This document shows, piece by piece, positions 25,906-33,914 of a stretch of 64,000 nt of DNA. Numbering within the stretch: position 1 is the first letter of the stretch; each line of letters starts with the position of its first letter. This DNA comes from Streptomyces xantholiticus (lineage in GTDB: Bacteria > Actinomycetota > Actinomycetes > Streptomycetales > Streptomycetaceae): NCBI RefSeq assembly GCF_014651015.1, contig NZ_BMWB01000017.1, positions 1-64,000 on the forward strand, written 5' to 3'. The notes beneath the pieces were generated by a model. The model was not told the origin of the DNA. It saw only the letters and a program-made list of their open reading frames with translations, and searched no databases. The position numbers and the translations under genes were made by a program.

Positions 25906-25935
25906 CGTCGCCGGGCTCGAGCAGCGCCGGCGACG
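25906..25935. terminator. Hairpin between convergent oxidoreductase and hemE genes
   Basis: CGTCGCCGG, a 12-nt loop and CCGGCGACG form a 9-bp perfect stem between the two facing stops. Confidence 0.65.
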
Positions 25936-25954
25936 GGGGCTGTCCGTCCGACGC

Positions 25955-27019
25955 CTACCGCGCGGTCGCCTCGTGCACGTCCGCCACCAGCCGCGTCAAC
26001 GCGTCCGGGTCCGTCGTCGGCAGCACCCCGTGCCCCAGGTTGAAGATGTGCCCCTCCAGCCCCGCCGCCGCGTCCAGCACTTCGCGGGTCTTCTCGCGCA
26101 CCGCCTCCGGCGAGGAGAAGAGGACCGCCGGGTCCAGGTTCCCCTGGAGCGCCTTGCCGGGGCCGACCCGGCGTGCGGCCTCGTCGAGGGGGACGCGCCA
26201 GTCGACGCCGACCACGTCCGCGCCCGCCTCTCCCATGAGTCCCAGCAGCTCGCCCGTACCGACCCCGAAGTGGATCCGCGGGACGCCGTACGCCGCGACC
26301 GACTCGAAGACCTTCGCCGAGGCCGGCATCACCGAGCGCCGGTAGTCGGCGGGGGCGAGGGCGCCGACCCACGAGTCGAAGAGCTGCACGGCCGATGCGC
26401 CCGCCTCGATCTGGACCTTCAGGAAGGCGGAGGTGATCTCCGCGAGGCGGTCCAGCAGGTCGGCCCACAGCTGCGGGTCGCCGTACATCAGGGCCTTGGT
26501 GTTCTCGTGGTTGCGCGAGGGGCCGCCCTCCACGAGATAGCTGGCGAGGGTGAACGGCGCGCCCGCGAAGCCGATCAGCGGGGTGGCTCCCAGTTCACCG
26601 GTGAGCATTCCGAACGCCTCGGTGACATACGGGACGTCGTCCGGCGTCAGGTCCCGCAGCCGGGCGAGGTCCGCGCGCGTACGGATCGGCTCCGCGATCA
26701 CCGGGCCGACACCCGGCTTGATGTCGAGGTCGACACCGATCGCCTTCAGCGGCACCACGATGTCGCTGAAGAAGATCGCGGCGTCGACCTTGTGCCGCCG
26801 TACCGGCTGCAGCGTGATCTCCGTGACGAGCTCGGGCCGCATGCAGGACTCGAGCATCGGGATGCCCTCGCGCACCTTCATGTACTCGGGCAGTGAGCGG
26901 CCCGCCTGACGCATGAACCAGACCGGCGTGTGCGGCACCGGCTCACGGCGGCACGCCTTCAGAAAAGCGGAGTCGTACGTCGTCGTCTGGTGGCCCGCGG
27001 GGCTGTGGTTGGCGCTCAC
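25955..27019 (-). CDS. hemE: Uroporphyrinogen decarboxylase
   Basis: 354 aa, standard length. Converts uroporphyrinogen III to coproporphyrinogen III in the cytoplasm. Signature segments: PVWFMRQAGRSLPEY (substrate Arg residues), FFSDIVVPL (catalytic Asp), GFAGAPFTLASYL, FDSWVGAL, HFGVGTG, VDWRVPLDE, GNLDP and FNLGHG (C-terminal His). With hemY and hemQ nearby it covers the coproporphyrin branch. It is divergent from the DUF3000 gene, with 92 bp between starts. Confidence 0.97.
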   Translation of the reverse strand: MSANHSPAGHQTTTYDSAFLKACRREPVPHTPVWFMRQAGRSLPEYMKVREGIPMLESCMRPELVTEITLQPVRRHKVDAAIFFSDIVVPLKAIGVDLDIKPGVGPVIAEPIRTRADLARLRDLTPDDVPYVTEAFGMLTGELGATPLIGFAGAPFTLASYLVEGGPSRNHENTKALMYGDPQLWADLLDRLAEITSAFLKVQIEAGASAVQLFDSWVGALAPADYRRSVMPASAKVFESVAAYGVPRIHFGVGTGELLGLMGEAGADVVGVDWRVPLDEAARRVGPGKALQGNLDPAVLFSSPEAVREKTREVLDAAAGLEGHIFNLGHGVLPTTDPDALTRLVADVHEATAR

Positions 27020-27111
27020 GCACTGAATCTTCGCATGCGCGCGGGAAGTGCCCGCCCCGGCGTGGGTGTCCCTCCCTGCGCGAAGCTCCCGTTCCGCCTA
27101 CTCTTCCCCGC

Positions 27112-27795
27112 ATGGCTGCGGCTCAGGGACACTTTTCCGATCATTCCAACAGCGCTGACGACAAGGGGAGCGCGGAAGCGGGTGCCGAACCGGGCGCCGT
27201 CCCGTCTGCGTTCCGTCAGGCGGTCGAGGCTCTGCGGTCGGCCCGGCTGCGGCCGGAGATCGAGATCGATCCGACGCGGCCCCCGCAGCGGCTCGCACCG
27301 CACGCCTACGCGCTGGAGGCGGCGGTCGTCGAGGGCGAGGACGACCTCGCGGACGGGCGTCTCGTACTGCTGCACGAGCCCGCCGGCCACGACGCGTGGC
27401 ACGGCACCTTCCGGCTGGTGACACTGGTGCGCGCGGAGCTGGAGCCGGAGATGGCGGCCGATCCGCTGCTGCCCGAGGTGTGCTGGTCGTGGCTGACGGG
27501 CGCGCTGGAGGCGCGCGGACTGTCGTACGGGGAGCCGAGCGGCACCGTCACCCGCGCGGGGTCTCACTATTTCGGTGGACTCGCAGAGCGCCGTCCGGCG
27601 ACGCAGATCGAGATCCGTGCGTCATGGACCCCCCGGGAGGGTCCCGGCGGTGCACCGGACACCGCCGCACACCTCGTGGCCTGGTGCGATCTGCTCTGCC
27701 AGGTCGCCGGGCTGCCCCCGTCGCCGGCCGGTCAGGCCGACAACGCGACGGGCGTGGTGAACCTTCCGCAGCGCCGCGGCCCGCAGCAGGCCTGA
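27112..27795 (+). CDS. DUF3000 domain-containing protein
   Basis: 227-aa soluble acidic protein of the actinobacterial DUF3000 family (LPEVCWSWLTGALEARGL; GTVTRAGSHYFGGL; PDTAAHLVAWCDLLCQVAGLPP). Function is unknown. The family characteristically sits beside hemE and RNase D genes in Streptomyces, as here. Confidence 0.9.
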   Translation: MAAAQGHFSDHSNSADDKGSAEAGAEPGAVPSAFRQAVEALRSARLRPEIEIDPTRPPQRLAPHAYALEAAVVEGEDDLADGRLVLLHEPAGHDAWHGTFRLVTLVRAELEPEMAADPLLPEVCWSWLTGALEARGLSYGEPSGTVTRAGSHYFGGLAERRPATQIEIRASWTPREGPGGAPDTAAHLVAWCDLLCQVAGLPPSPAGQADNATGVVNLPQRRGPQQA

Positions 27796-28036
27796 TTTGG
27801 GGGCGGCCGTGGCAGGGGACACTGACGCGGCCGTGCACAGGAAGGACGCACTTGAACGGTTCGCTCGTAGGATGATCGATCGCCTGTCCGAATTGCCCCA
27901 ATTATTACTCACCAAATCGTGATCATTCCCTAAAGGCGGACGGGTTCGCTGCCGAAGAGGTCAATGACCTAACTGCACGGTTCGCCCCGGCTTCATCCCC
28001 GAGCCGGCGCCGTCCCGCACCTTTCCAGGAGGCCTG
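27796..28036. promoter_or_regulatory. AT-richer intergenic region upstream of response regulator, with AGGTCA palindrome
   Basis: A 241-bp stretch; ~27885-27935 is unusually AT-rich for this genome (AATTATTACTCACCAAATC). The perfect dyad AGGTCAATGACCT lies at 27958-27970, 67 bp before the start codon. This looks like a regulated promoter. No clear -10/-35 assignment was possible. Confidence 0.45.
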
Positions 28037-28699
28037 GTGTCCGTTCTTCTCGAGCAGCCCGCAAGCCTGGTCGCCTACCGCCCGAACAAACCGACGGCCA
28101 TGGTCGTCGTGGCCGACCCGCGCGTCCGCTCCACCGTCACCCGCCACCTGTGGGCACTCGGAGTACGTGACGTGATCGAGGCATCGTCCATCGCGGAGGC
28201 TCGTCCCCGCGTCGGCAACCCGCGCGACATCTGCGTTGCCGACGTCCACCTGCCCGACGGTTCCGGGCTGACCCTGCTGTCCGAGACCCGCGCGGCGGGC
28301 TGGCCCAACGGGCTGGCGCTGTCCGCCGCCGACGACATCGGCGCCGTGCGCAACGCGCTGGCCGGCGGCGTCAAGGGGTACGTGGTCACCGGCACGCGTA
28401 CCAACATCGGCCACCCCACCCGCCCCGGCGCTTCCCCCATCGGTGCCGCGGCCAATCGAATGCACCGCCGCCCCCCGGGTGCCCCGAGCCACCCGGGCGG
28501 CTACCGAGAGCTGTCCGGACGCGAGGTCGAGGTGCTGCGCCTCGTCGCCGAGGGGCAGTCCAACAAGGCGATCGGCGTCTCGATGGGCCTGTCCGCACTG
28601 ACCGTCAAGAGCCACCTGGCCCGTATCGCACGCAAGCTGGGAACGGGGGACCGCGCCGGCATGGTTGCCGTGGCGCTGCGCACCGGAATCATCCACTGA
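28037..28699 (+). CDS. Two-component response regulator, LuxR/NarL family
   Basis: 220 aa; GTG start after AGGAGG. Receiver domain (residues ~20-125) has phosphoacceptor Asp69 in VADVHLPDGSG and Lys in VKGYVVTG. The LuxR-type helix-turn-helix (about 155-218) reads LSGREVEVLRLVAEGQSNK and then LTVKSHLARIARKLG. No sensor kinase is adjacent, so it is an orphan regulator here. The switch Thr/Ser and Lys are present, but only one acidic residue is clear in the N-terminal pocket (VVVADPR). Confidence 0.93.
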   Translation: MSVLLEQPASLVAYRPNKPTAMVVVADPRVRSTVTRHLWALGVRDVIEASSIAEARPRVGNPRDICVADVHLPDGSGLTLLSETRAAGWPNGLALSAADDIGAVRNALAGGVKGYVVTGTRTNIGHPTRPGASPIGAAANRMHRRPPGAPSHPGGYRELSGREVEVLRLVAEGQSNKAIGVSMGLSALTVKSHLARIARKLGTGDRAGMVAVALRTGIIH

Positions 28700-28722
28700 T
28701 GACGTGACATCTCTCCGTGCCT

Positions 28723-28744
28723 GTCGACGGAACGTTCCGTCGAC
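28723..28744. terminator. Perfect 22-bp palindrome between response regulator and RNase D gene
   Basis: GTCGACGGAACGTTCCGTCGAC lies 24 bp after the response-regulator stop and 33 bp before the rnd GTG. It could terminate the first gene or be an operator for the second. No U tract. Confidence 0.45.
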
Positions 28745-28776
28745 GGGCGCGTTCCGTTCACAGATACCCTTGACAC

Positions 28777-30063
28777 GTGACCGACGCCCAAGAGACCGCA
28801 GCAGAGACAGCACTGCGAACCACCGGGGGCGCCCCCTCGGACGACGACGTCCCTGCCGCAGGGTTGCCGATCCCTTTGCTGGAGCCCCGCGAAGGCATCC
28901 CGCCGGTGGTCGCCGACGAGGACGCCCTGGCCGGGGTGATCGCCGCCTTCGCGGCCGGCACCGGTCCCGTGGCCGTCGACGCCGAGCGCGCGTCCGGCTA
29001 CCGGTACGGACAGCGCGCGTACCTCGTACAGCTCCGTCGCGAGGGTGCCGGCACCGCGCTCATCGACCCCGTCGGCTGCCCCGACCTGTCCGGGCTCGGC
29101 GACGCGCTCGCCGACGCCGAGTGGATCCTGCACGCCGCCACCCAGGACCTGCCGTGCCTGCGCGAAATAGGCATGGTTCCCAGCCGGCTCTTCGACACCG
29201 AGCTGGCCGGACGGCTCGGCGGCCACCCGCGGGTCGGGCTCGGCGCCATGGTCGAGAGCGTCCTCGGTTACGCCCTGGAGAAGGGCCACTCGGCCGTCGA
29301 CTGGTCCACCCGCCCCCTGCCTGAGCCGTGGCTGCGGTACGCGGCGCTCGACGTGGAGCTGCTGGTCGATCTGCGCGACGCGCTGGAGAAGGACCTCGAC
29401 CGGCAGGGCAAGCTCGAGTGGGCGCACCAGGAGTTCGACGCGATCGCTGCCGCCCCGCCGCCGCCCCCGCGCCGTGACCCCTGGCGGCGCACGTCCGGGA
29501 TGCACAAGGTGCGCCGCCGACGCCAGATGGCCGTCGTAAGGGAGATGTGGACGGTCCGCGACCGGGTCGCCCAACGACGTGACATCTCCCCCGGCAAGGT
29601 GCTCGGCGACGCCGCGATCATCGAGGCCGCGCTCGCGCTGCCCGCCAACGTGCACGCGCTGACCGCGCTGCCCGGGTTCGGGCAACGGATGGGCCGGCGT
29701 CAGCTCGAGCAGTGGCAGGCGGCGGTCGAGCGGGCGAAGGCCCTGCCGGACTCCGAGCTGCCCCAGCCCGGCCAGCCGCTGAACGGCCCGCCGCCGCCGC
29801 GGTCCTGGGCGGACAAGGACCCGGCCGCCGCGGCCCGCCTCTCCGCCGCGCGGGCGGCGGTCTCCGACCTGGCGGAGGAGCTGAACATGCCCCAGGAGAA
29901 CCTGATCACGCCGGACACGGTGCGGCGTGTCTGCTGGGAGCCGCCGTCCGAGGTGACGGTGGGGTCCGTCTCCGACGCCCTGACGGAGCTGGCGGCCCGC
30001 CCCTGGCAGGTCGAACTGGTCGCGCCACTGCTGGCGCGCGCGCTGTCCACGGGCGCGGCGTAG
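28777..30063 (+). CDS. rnd: Ribonuclease D family 3'-5' exonuclease with HRDC domain
   Basis: 428 aa, GTG start. The DEDDy exonuclease domain (about 45-210) has VAVDAERASG (motif I), HAATQDLPCL (motif II) and LRYAALDVELL (motif III with Tyr and Asp). The HRDC helical domain follows (about 245-325: MWTVRDRVAQRRDISPGKVL, LTALPGFG). A C-terminal helical extension is typical of actinobacterial homologues. The presumed role is 3' trimming of structured RNAs such as tRNA precursors. Confidence 0.93.
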   Translation: MTDAQETAAETALRTTGGAPSDDDVPAAGLPIPLLEPREGIPPVVADEDALAGVIAAFAAGTGPVAVDAERASGYRYGQRAYLVQLRREGAGTALIDPVGCPDLSGLGDALADAEWILHAATQDLPCLREIGMVPSRLFDTELAGRLGGHPRVGLGAMVESVLGYALEKGHSAVDWSTRPLPEPWLRYAALDVELLVDLRDALEKDLDRQGKLEWAHQEFDAIAAAPPPPPRRDPWRRTSGMHKVRRRRQMAVVREMWTVRDRVAQRRDISPGKVLGDAAIIEAALALPANVHALTALPGFGQRMGRRQLEQWQAAVERAKALPDSELPQPGQPLNGPPPPRSWADKDPAAAARLSAARAAVSDLAEELNMPQENLITPDTVRRVCWEPPSEVTVGSVSDALTELAARPWQVELVAPLLARALSTGAA

Positions 30064-30093
30064 CCGCGGGCGGGGCTCAGGGTCGGGGCCATT

Positions 30094-30310
30094 CCCCTGC
30101 CCGCCCCGCCCCCGAAACCGGGCATCCCCCGGACCCTGTACCGCGCTTCGCGCGGTGTTTCGGGGGCTCGGCCCCCGGACCTCCGTGCCCCAAGCGCCGG
30201 CGAGGGTGATTTCGCGGAGCGAAATCCAGCCATCCGGCGACCCCGACACGGCGCGGAGCGCGGTACCGGTCCGGGCTCCTGCCCCGGTTTCGGGTAGGGG
30301 CGGGACGGGG
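30094..30310. repeat. ~217-bp imperfect long inverted repeat (MITE- or REP-like intergenic element)
   Basis: The left arm 30094-30158 pairs with the right arm 30245-30310 (CCCGAAACCGGG, CGGACC and GTACCGCGCT shared in the same order), with few mismatches. The centre carries GGGGGC-TCG-GCCCCC (30162-30176) and GATTTCGC-GGA-GCGAAATC (30208-30226). It occupies most of the 417-bp gap between rnd and fadA. It has no coding capacity and no obvious target-site duplication. Confidence 0.8.
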
Positions 30311-30391
30311 AACATGCCCGCCGCGGGCGTCACCCCGCACCCCACCCACGTGTGACGTTCACCGCTCCCGCCCCCGGGACTGTGCACCCCG

Positions 30392-30409
30392 GTTACCCGC
30401 AAGTAGCAT
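30392..30409 (+). promoter_or_regulatory. Possible fadAB promoter with overlapping operator-like dyad
   Basis: GTTACCCGCAAGTAGC has an imperfect ACT/AGT-type dyad reminiscent of TetR-family fatty-acid regulators. It overlaps TAGCAT, a possible -10, with TGTGCA 17 bp upstream as a poor -35. About 70 bp lie between it and the fadA GTG. Tentative. Confidence 0.3.
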
Positions 30410-30480
30410 GAGGGAAGCAAGCGCACGCTCAGCGATGTGCGCCGCAGCAGTGCCACCCCGCACCCTGGAGGAGAGCCATC

Positions 30481-31707
30481 GTGCCTCGTACCGTCAGGGA
30501 CGTCGTCTTCGTTGACGGCGTCCGCACCCCGTTCGGCAAGGCGGGCCCGAAGGGCATCTACCACGAGACCCGCGCCGACGATCTCGTCGTGAAGGCCATC
30601 CGGGAGCTGCTGCGGCGCAACCCGGCCCTCGACCCCAAGAAGATCGACGAGGTCGCCATCGCCGCGACCACGCAGATCGGTGACCAGGGTCTGACCCTCG
30701 GCCGTACCGCCGGCATCCTCGCCGGTCTGCCCCAGTCCGTGCCGGGCTACTCGATCGACCGCATGTGCGCCGGTGCGCTCACCGCCGTCACGAGCGTCGC
30801 CGGCTCCATCGCCTTCGGCGCGTACGACGCCGTCATCGCCGGCGGTGTCGAGCACATGGGCCGCCACCCGATGGGTGAGGGCGTCGACCCGAACCCGCGC
30901 TTCGTCAGCGAGAAGCTCGTCGACGAGTCGGCCCTCTTCATGGGCATGACCGCAGAGAACCTGCACGACCGGTACCCGCACATCACCAAGCAGCGCACCG
31001 ACGAGTACGCCGTGCGCTCGCAGGAGAAGGCCGCCAAGGCGTACGCCGACGGCAAGATCCAGCAGGACCTGGTCCCGGTCTCCGTGCGCCGCACCAACCC
31101 GGAGGCCGGCGAGACCGGCTGGGGCCTGGTCACCGCCGACGAGCCGATGCGCCCGGGGACGACCCTGGAGAGCCTGGCCGGTCTGAAGACGCCGTTCCGC
31201 GTCCACGGCCGTGTCACCGCCGGCAACGCCGCGGGCCTGAACGACGGCGCCACCGCCTCGATCATCGCCTCCGAGGAGTTCGCCCGCGAGAACGGCCTCC
31301 CGGTCAAGATGCGCCTCGTCTCGTACGCCTTCGCCGGCGTCGAGCCCGAGGTGATGGGCTACGGCCCCATCCCGTCGACCGAGAAGGCCCTCGCGAAGGC
31401 CGGTCTCTCGATCGAGGACATCAACCTCTTCGAGATCAACGAGGCATTCGCCGTCCAGGTCCTGGCCTTCCTCGACCACTACGGCATCGCCGACGACGAC
31501 CCGCGCGTCAACCAGTACGGCGGCGCCATCGCGTTCGGTCACCCGCTGGCCTCCTCCGGTGTGCGTCTGATGACGCAGCTGGCCCGCCAGTTCGAGGGGC
31601 AGCCGGAGGTCCGCTACGGCCTGACCACCATGTGCGTCGGCTTCGGCATGGGCGCCACGGTCATCTGGGAGAACCCGCACCACAAGGACGCCGGAGGCGA
31701 CAAGTGA
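30481..31707 (+). CDS. fadA: Acetyl-CoA acyltransferase (3-ketoacyl-CoA thiolase)
   Basis: 408 aa; GTG start with GGAGG upstream. Thiolase I/II fold: nucleophilic Cys96 in DRMCAGAL, INEAFAVQVLAF, GGAIAFGHPLASSG (catalytic His), and the second Cys in TTMCVGFGMGA. Cleaves 3-ketoacyl-CoA to acetyl-CoA and a shortened acyl-CoA. The next gene overlaps by 4 bp and encodes the hydratase/dehydrogenase, so the pair is the FadAB beta-oxidation complex. Confidence 0.95.
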   Translation: MPRTVRDVVFVDGVRTPFGKAGPKGIYHETRADDLVVKAIRELLRRNPALDPKKIDEVAIAATTQIGDQGLTLGRTAGILAGLPQSVPGYSIDRMCAGALTAVTSVAGSIAFGAYDAVIAGGVEHMGRHPMGEGVDPNPRFVSEKLVDESALFMGMTAENLHDRYPHITKQRTDEYAVRSQEKAAKAYADGKIQQDLVPVSVRRTNPEAGETGWGLVTADEPMRPGTTLESLAGLKTPFRVHGRVTAGNAAGLNDGATASIIASEEFARENGLPVKMRLVSYAFAGVEPEVMGYGPIPSTEKALAKAGLSIEDINLFEINEAFAVQVLAFLDHYGIADDDPRVNQYGGAIAFGHPLASSGVRLMTQLARQFEGQPEVRYGLTTMCVGFGMGATVIWENPHHKDAGGDK

Positions 31708-33833
31708 GCACCACCGCTGAACTCCTGAAGGGCGCGGCCGAGCTGTTCCCGGACGAGGTCGTCACCCAGGCGCACGTGCGCCACCTCGACCTCCCCGGCG
31801 GCGCCGGGCGCTTCGCCCTCATCACGCTGGACAACGGCCTGGACCACACCAAGCCGACCACCATCGGCCCGCAGTCGCTGGCGAACCTCAACGCCGCCGT
31901 CGACCAGGTCGAGAAGGAGGCGTCCGAGGGCGCCATCGTCGCTGTCGGTGTCACCGGCAAGCCGTTCATCTTCGCGGTCGGCGCCGACCTCAAGGGCGTC
32001 GAACTGCTGAAGCAGCACTCCGACGCGCTCGCGATCGGCAAGGGCGGCCACGACGTCTTCAAGCGTCTTTCCGGCCTGGCCGTGCCGACCTTCGCGTACT
32101 ACAACGGCGCCTCCATGGGCGGCGGCGTCGAGATCGGTCTGCACTGCACCTACCGCACCGTCTCCAAGGCGATCCCGGCCTTCTCGCTGCCCGAGGTCTT
32201 CCTCGGTCTGGTCCCTGGCTGGGGCGGCTGCACGATCCTGCCGAACCTGATCGGTGCGGACCGCGCCGTCTCGGTGATCATCGAGAACTCGCTCAGCCAG
32301 AACAAGCAGCTGGGCGGCAGCCAGGTCTTCGAGCTCGGCATCGCCGACGCGATCTTCGAGGGCGCCGACTTCCTCGAGCAGTCCCTGCTCTGGACGGCGT
32401 CCGTCCTCAAGGGCGAGACCGTCGTCGAGCGTGCCGACGTCGACCGCGGCGAGGCCTGGGACCAGGCCGTCGCCCGCGGCCGGTTCGTCGCCGACTCCAA
32501 GGTGCACGGCGCGGCCCCGGCCGCGTACCGCGCCCTCGACATCATCGAGGCCGCGAAGGACGGCGACCTGCAGAAGGGCTTCGACGCCGAGGACCAGGCG
32601 CTGGCCGACCTGATCATGGGCGGCGAACTGCGCAGCGGTATCTACGCCTTCAACCTCGTGCAGAAGCGCGCCAAGCGCCCGGCCGGCGCGCCGGACAAGA
32701 AGCTGGCCCGCCCGGTCACCAAGGTCGGCGTCGTGGGCGCCGGTCTGATGGCCTCCCAGCTGGCGCTGCTGTTCCTGCGCCGCCTCGAGGTGCCGGTCGT
32801 GCTGACCGACATCGACCAGGAGCGTGTCGACAAGGGCGTGGGCTACGTCCACGCCGAGATCGACAAGCTGCTCGGCAAGGGCCGCATCAACCAGGACAAG
32901 GCCAACCGCCTCAAGGCCCTGGTGACCGGTGTGCTCGACAAGGCCGAGGGCTTCGCGGACGCGGACTTCATCATCGAGGCCGTGTTCGAGGAGATGGGCG
33001 TCAAGCAGAAGGTGTTCGCCGAGGTCGAGGCGGTCGCCCCGGCACACGCGATCCTCGCCACCAACACCTCCTCGCTGTCGGTCTCGGAGATGGCCGCCAA
33101 GCTCAAGCACCCCGAGCGCGTGGTCGGCTTCCACTTCTTCAACCCGGTCGCCGTCCTCCCCCTGTTGGAGATCGTGCGGGGCGAGAAGACGGACGACGCC
33201 TCGCTGGCCACCGCGTTCGGTGTCGCCAAGAAGCTGAAGAAGACCGCGGTCCTCACCAAGGACGCCCCGGCGTTCGTCGTGAACCGCATCCTGACCCGCT
33301 TCATGGGCGAGATCCAGAACGTCATCGACGAGGGCACCCCGGTCGCCACCGCCGAGAAGGCCATCGAGCCGCTCGGCCTGCCGATGTCGCCGCTGGTCCT
33401 GCTGGAGCTCGTCGGCCCGGCCATCGGCCTCCACGTCTCCGAGACCCTGAACCGCGCCTTCCCGGAGCGCTTCAAGGTCTCCGAGAACCTGGCCGCGGTC
33501 GTCAAGGCCGGCAAGCGCGGCTTCTACGTCTACGACTCGGGCAAGCCCGAGCTGGACCCGGAGGTCGCCGCCCTCCTCAAGCAGGGCGACACGGTCCTGA
33601 CCGAGGAGCAGGTCCGCGACCGCGTCCTGGACGCCGTTGCGCAGGAGATCGGCCTGATGCTCGAAGAGGGTGTCGTGGCCGAGGCCCAGGACATCGACCT
33701 CTGCCTGATCACCGGCGCCGGCTGGCCCTTCCACCTGGGCGGCATCACGCCGTACCTGGACCGCGAGGGCGTCTCCCAGCGCGTGAACGGCAAGCCGTTC
33801 CTGGCACCGGGCGTGGCGAGCCTTCCCGCGTAG
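31704..33833 (+). CDS. fadB: Fatty acid oxidation complex alpha subunit (enoyl-CoA hydratase / 3-hydroxyacyl-CoA dehydrogenase)
   Basis: 709 aa. The start is GTG 31704 inside the fadA stop (GTGA overlap). The N-terminal crotonase domain (about 20-250) has YYNGASMGGGVEIGLHCTYR and FSLPEVFLGLVPGWGG. The NAD-binding 3-hydroxyacyl-CoA dehydrogenase (about 335-515) starts VGVVGAGLMASQLALLFL and includes GFHFFNPVAVLPLLEIV. Helical C-terminal dehydrogenase domains follow. It works with FadA in fatty-acid degradation. Confidence 0.96.
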   Translation: MSTTAELLKGAAELFPDEVVTQAHVRHLDLPGGAGRFALITLDNGLDHTKPTTIGPQSLANLNAAVDQVEKEASEGAIVAVGVTGKPFIFAVGADLKGVELLKQHSDALAIGKGGHDVFKRLSGLAVPTFAYYNGASMGGGVEIGLHCTYRTVSKAIPAFSLPEVFLGLVPGWGGCTILPNLIGADRAVSVIIENSLSQNKQLGGSQVFELGIADAIFEGADFLEQSLLWTASVLKGETVVERADVDRGEAWDQAVARGRFVADSKVHGAAPAAYRALDIIEAAKDGDLQKGFDAEDQALADLIMGGELRSGIYAFNLVQKRAKRPAGAPDKKLARPVTKVGVVGAGLMASQLALLFLRRLEVPVVLTDIDQERVDKGVGYVHAEIDKLLGKGRINQDKANRLKALVTGVLDKAEGFADADFIIEAVFEEMGVKQKVFAEVEAVAPAHAILATNTSSLSVSEMAAKLKHPERVVGFHFFNPVAVLPLLEIVRGEKTDDASLATAFGVAKKLKKTAVLTKDAPAFVVNRILTRFMGEIQNVIDEGTPVATAEKAIEPLGLPMSPLVLLELVGPAIGLHVSETLNRAFPERFKVSENLAAVVKAGKRGFYVYDSGKPELDPEVAALLKQGDTVLTEEQVRDRVLDAVAQEIGLMLEEGVVAEAQDIDLCLITGAGWPFHLGGITPYLDREGVSQRVNGKPFLAPGVASLPA

Positions 33834-33842
33834 ACACCGGCA

Positions 33843-33884
33843 ATGGAAGAAGGGCCCCCGCTCGAGCGGGGGCCCTTCTTCCAT
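33843..33884. terminator. 42-bp perfect palindrome, bidirectional terminator
   Basis: Two 21-base arms (ATGGAAGAAGGGCCCCCGCTC and its exact complement) with no loop other than the central bases. It lies 9 bp after the fadB stop and 30 bp from the stop of the convergent hydrolase gene. Confidence 0.92.
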
Positions 33885-33914
33885 GCCCCATGGGGCACCG
33901 CGCCCCGTGGTGGG

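Noticed and set aside
28501..31683. A 1,060-codon minus-strand frame across rnd and fadA
   Set aside because: Antisense shadow of two well-supported genes and of the intergenic palindrome.
31614..33884. A 756-codon minus-strand frame opposite fadB
   Set aside because: FadB has full crotonase and dehydrogenase motifs on the plus strand; the opposite frame has none.
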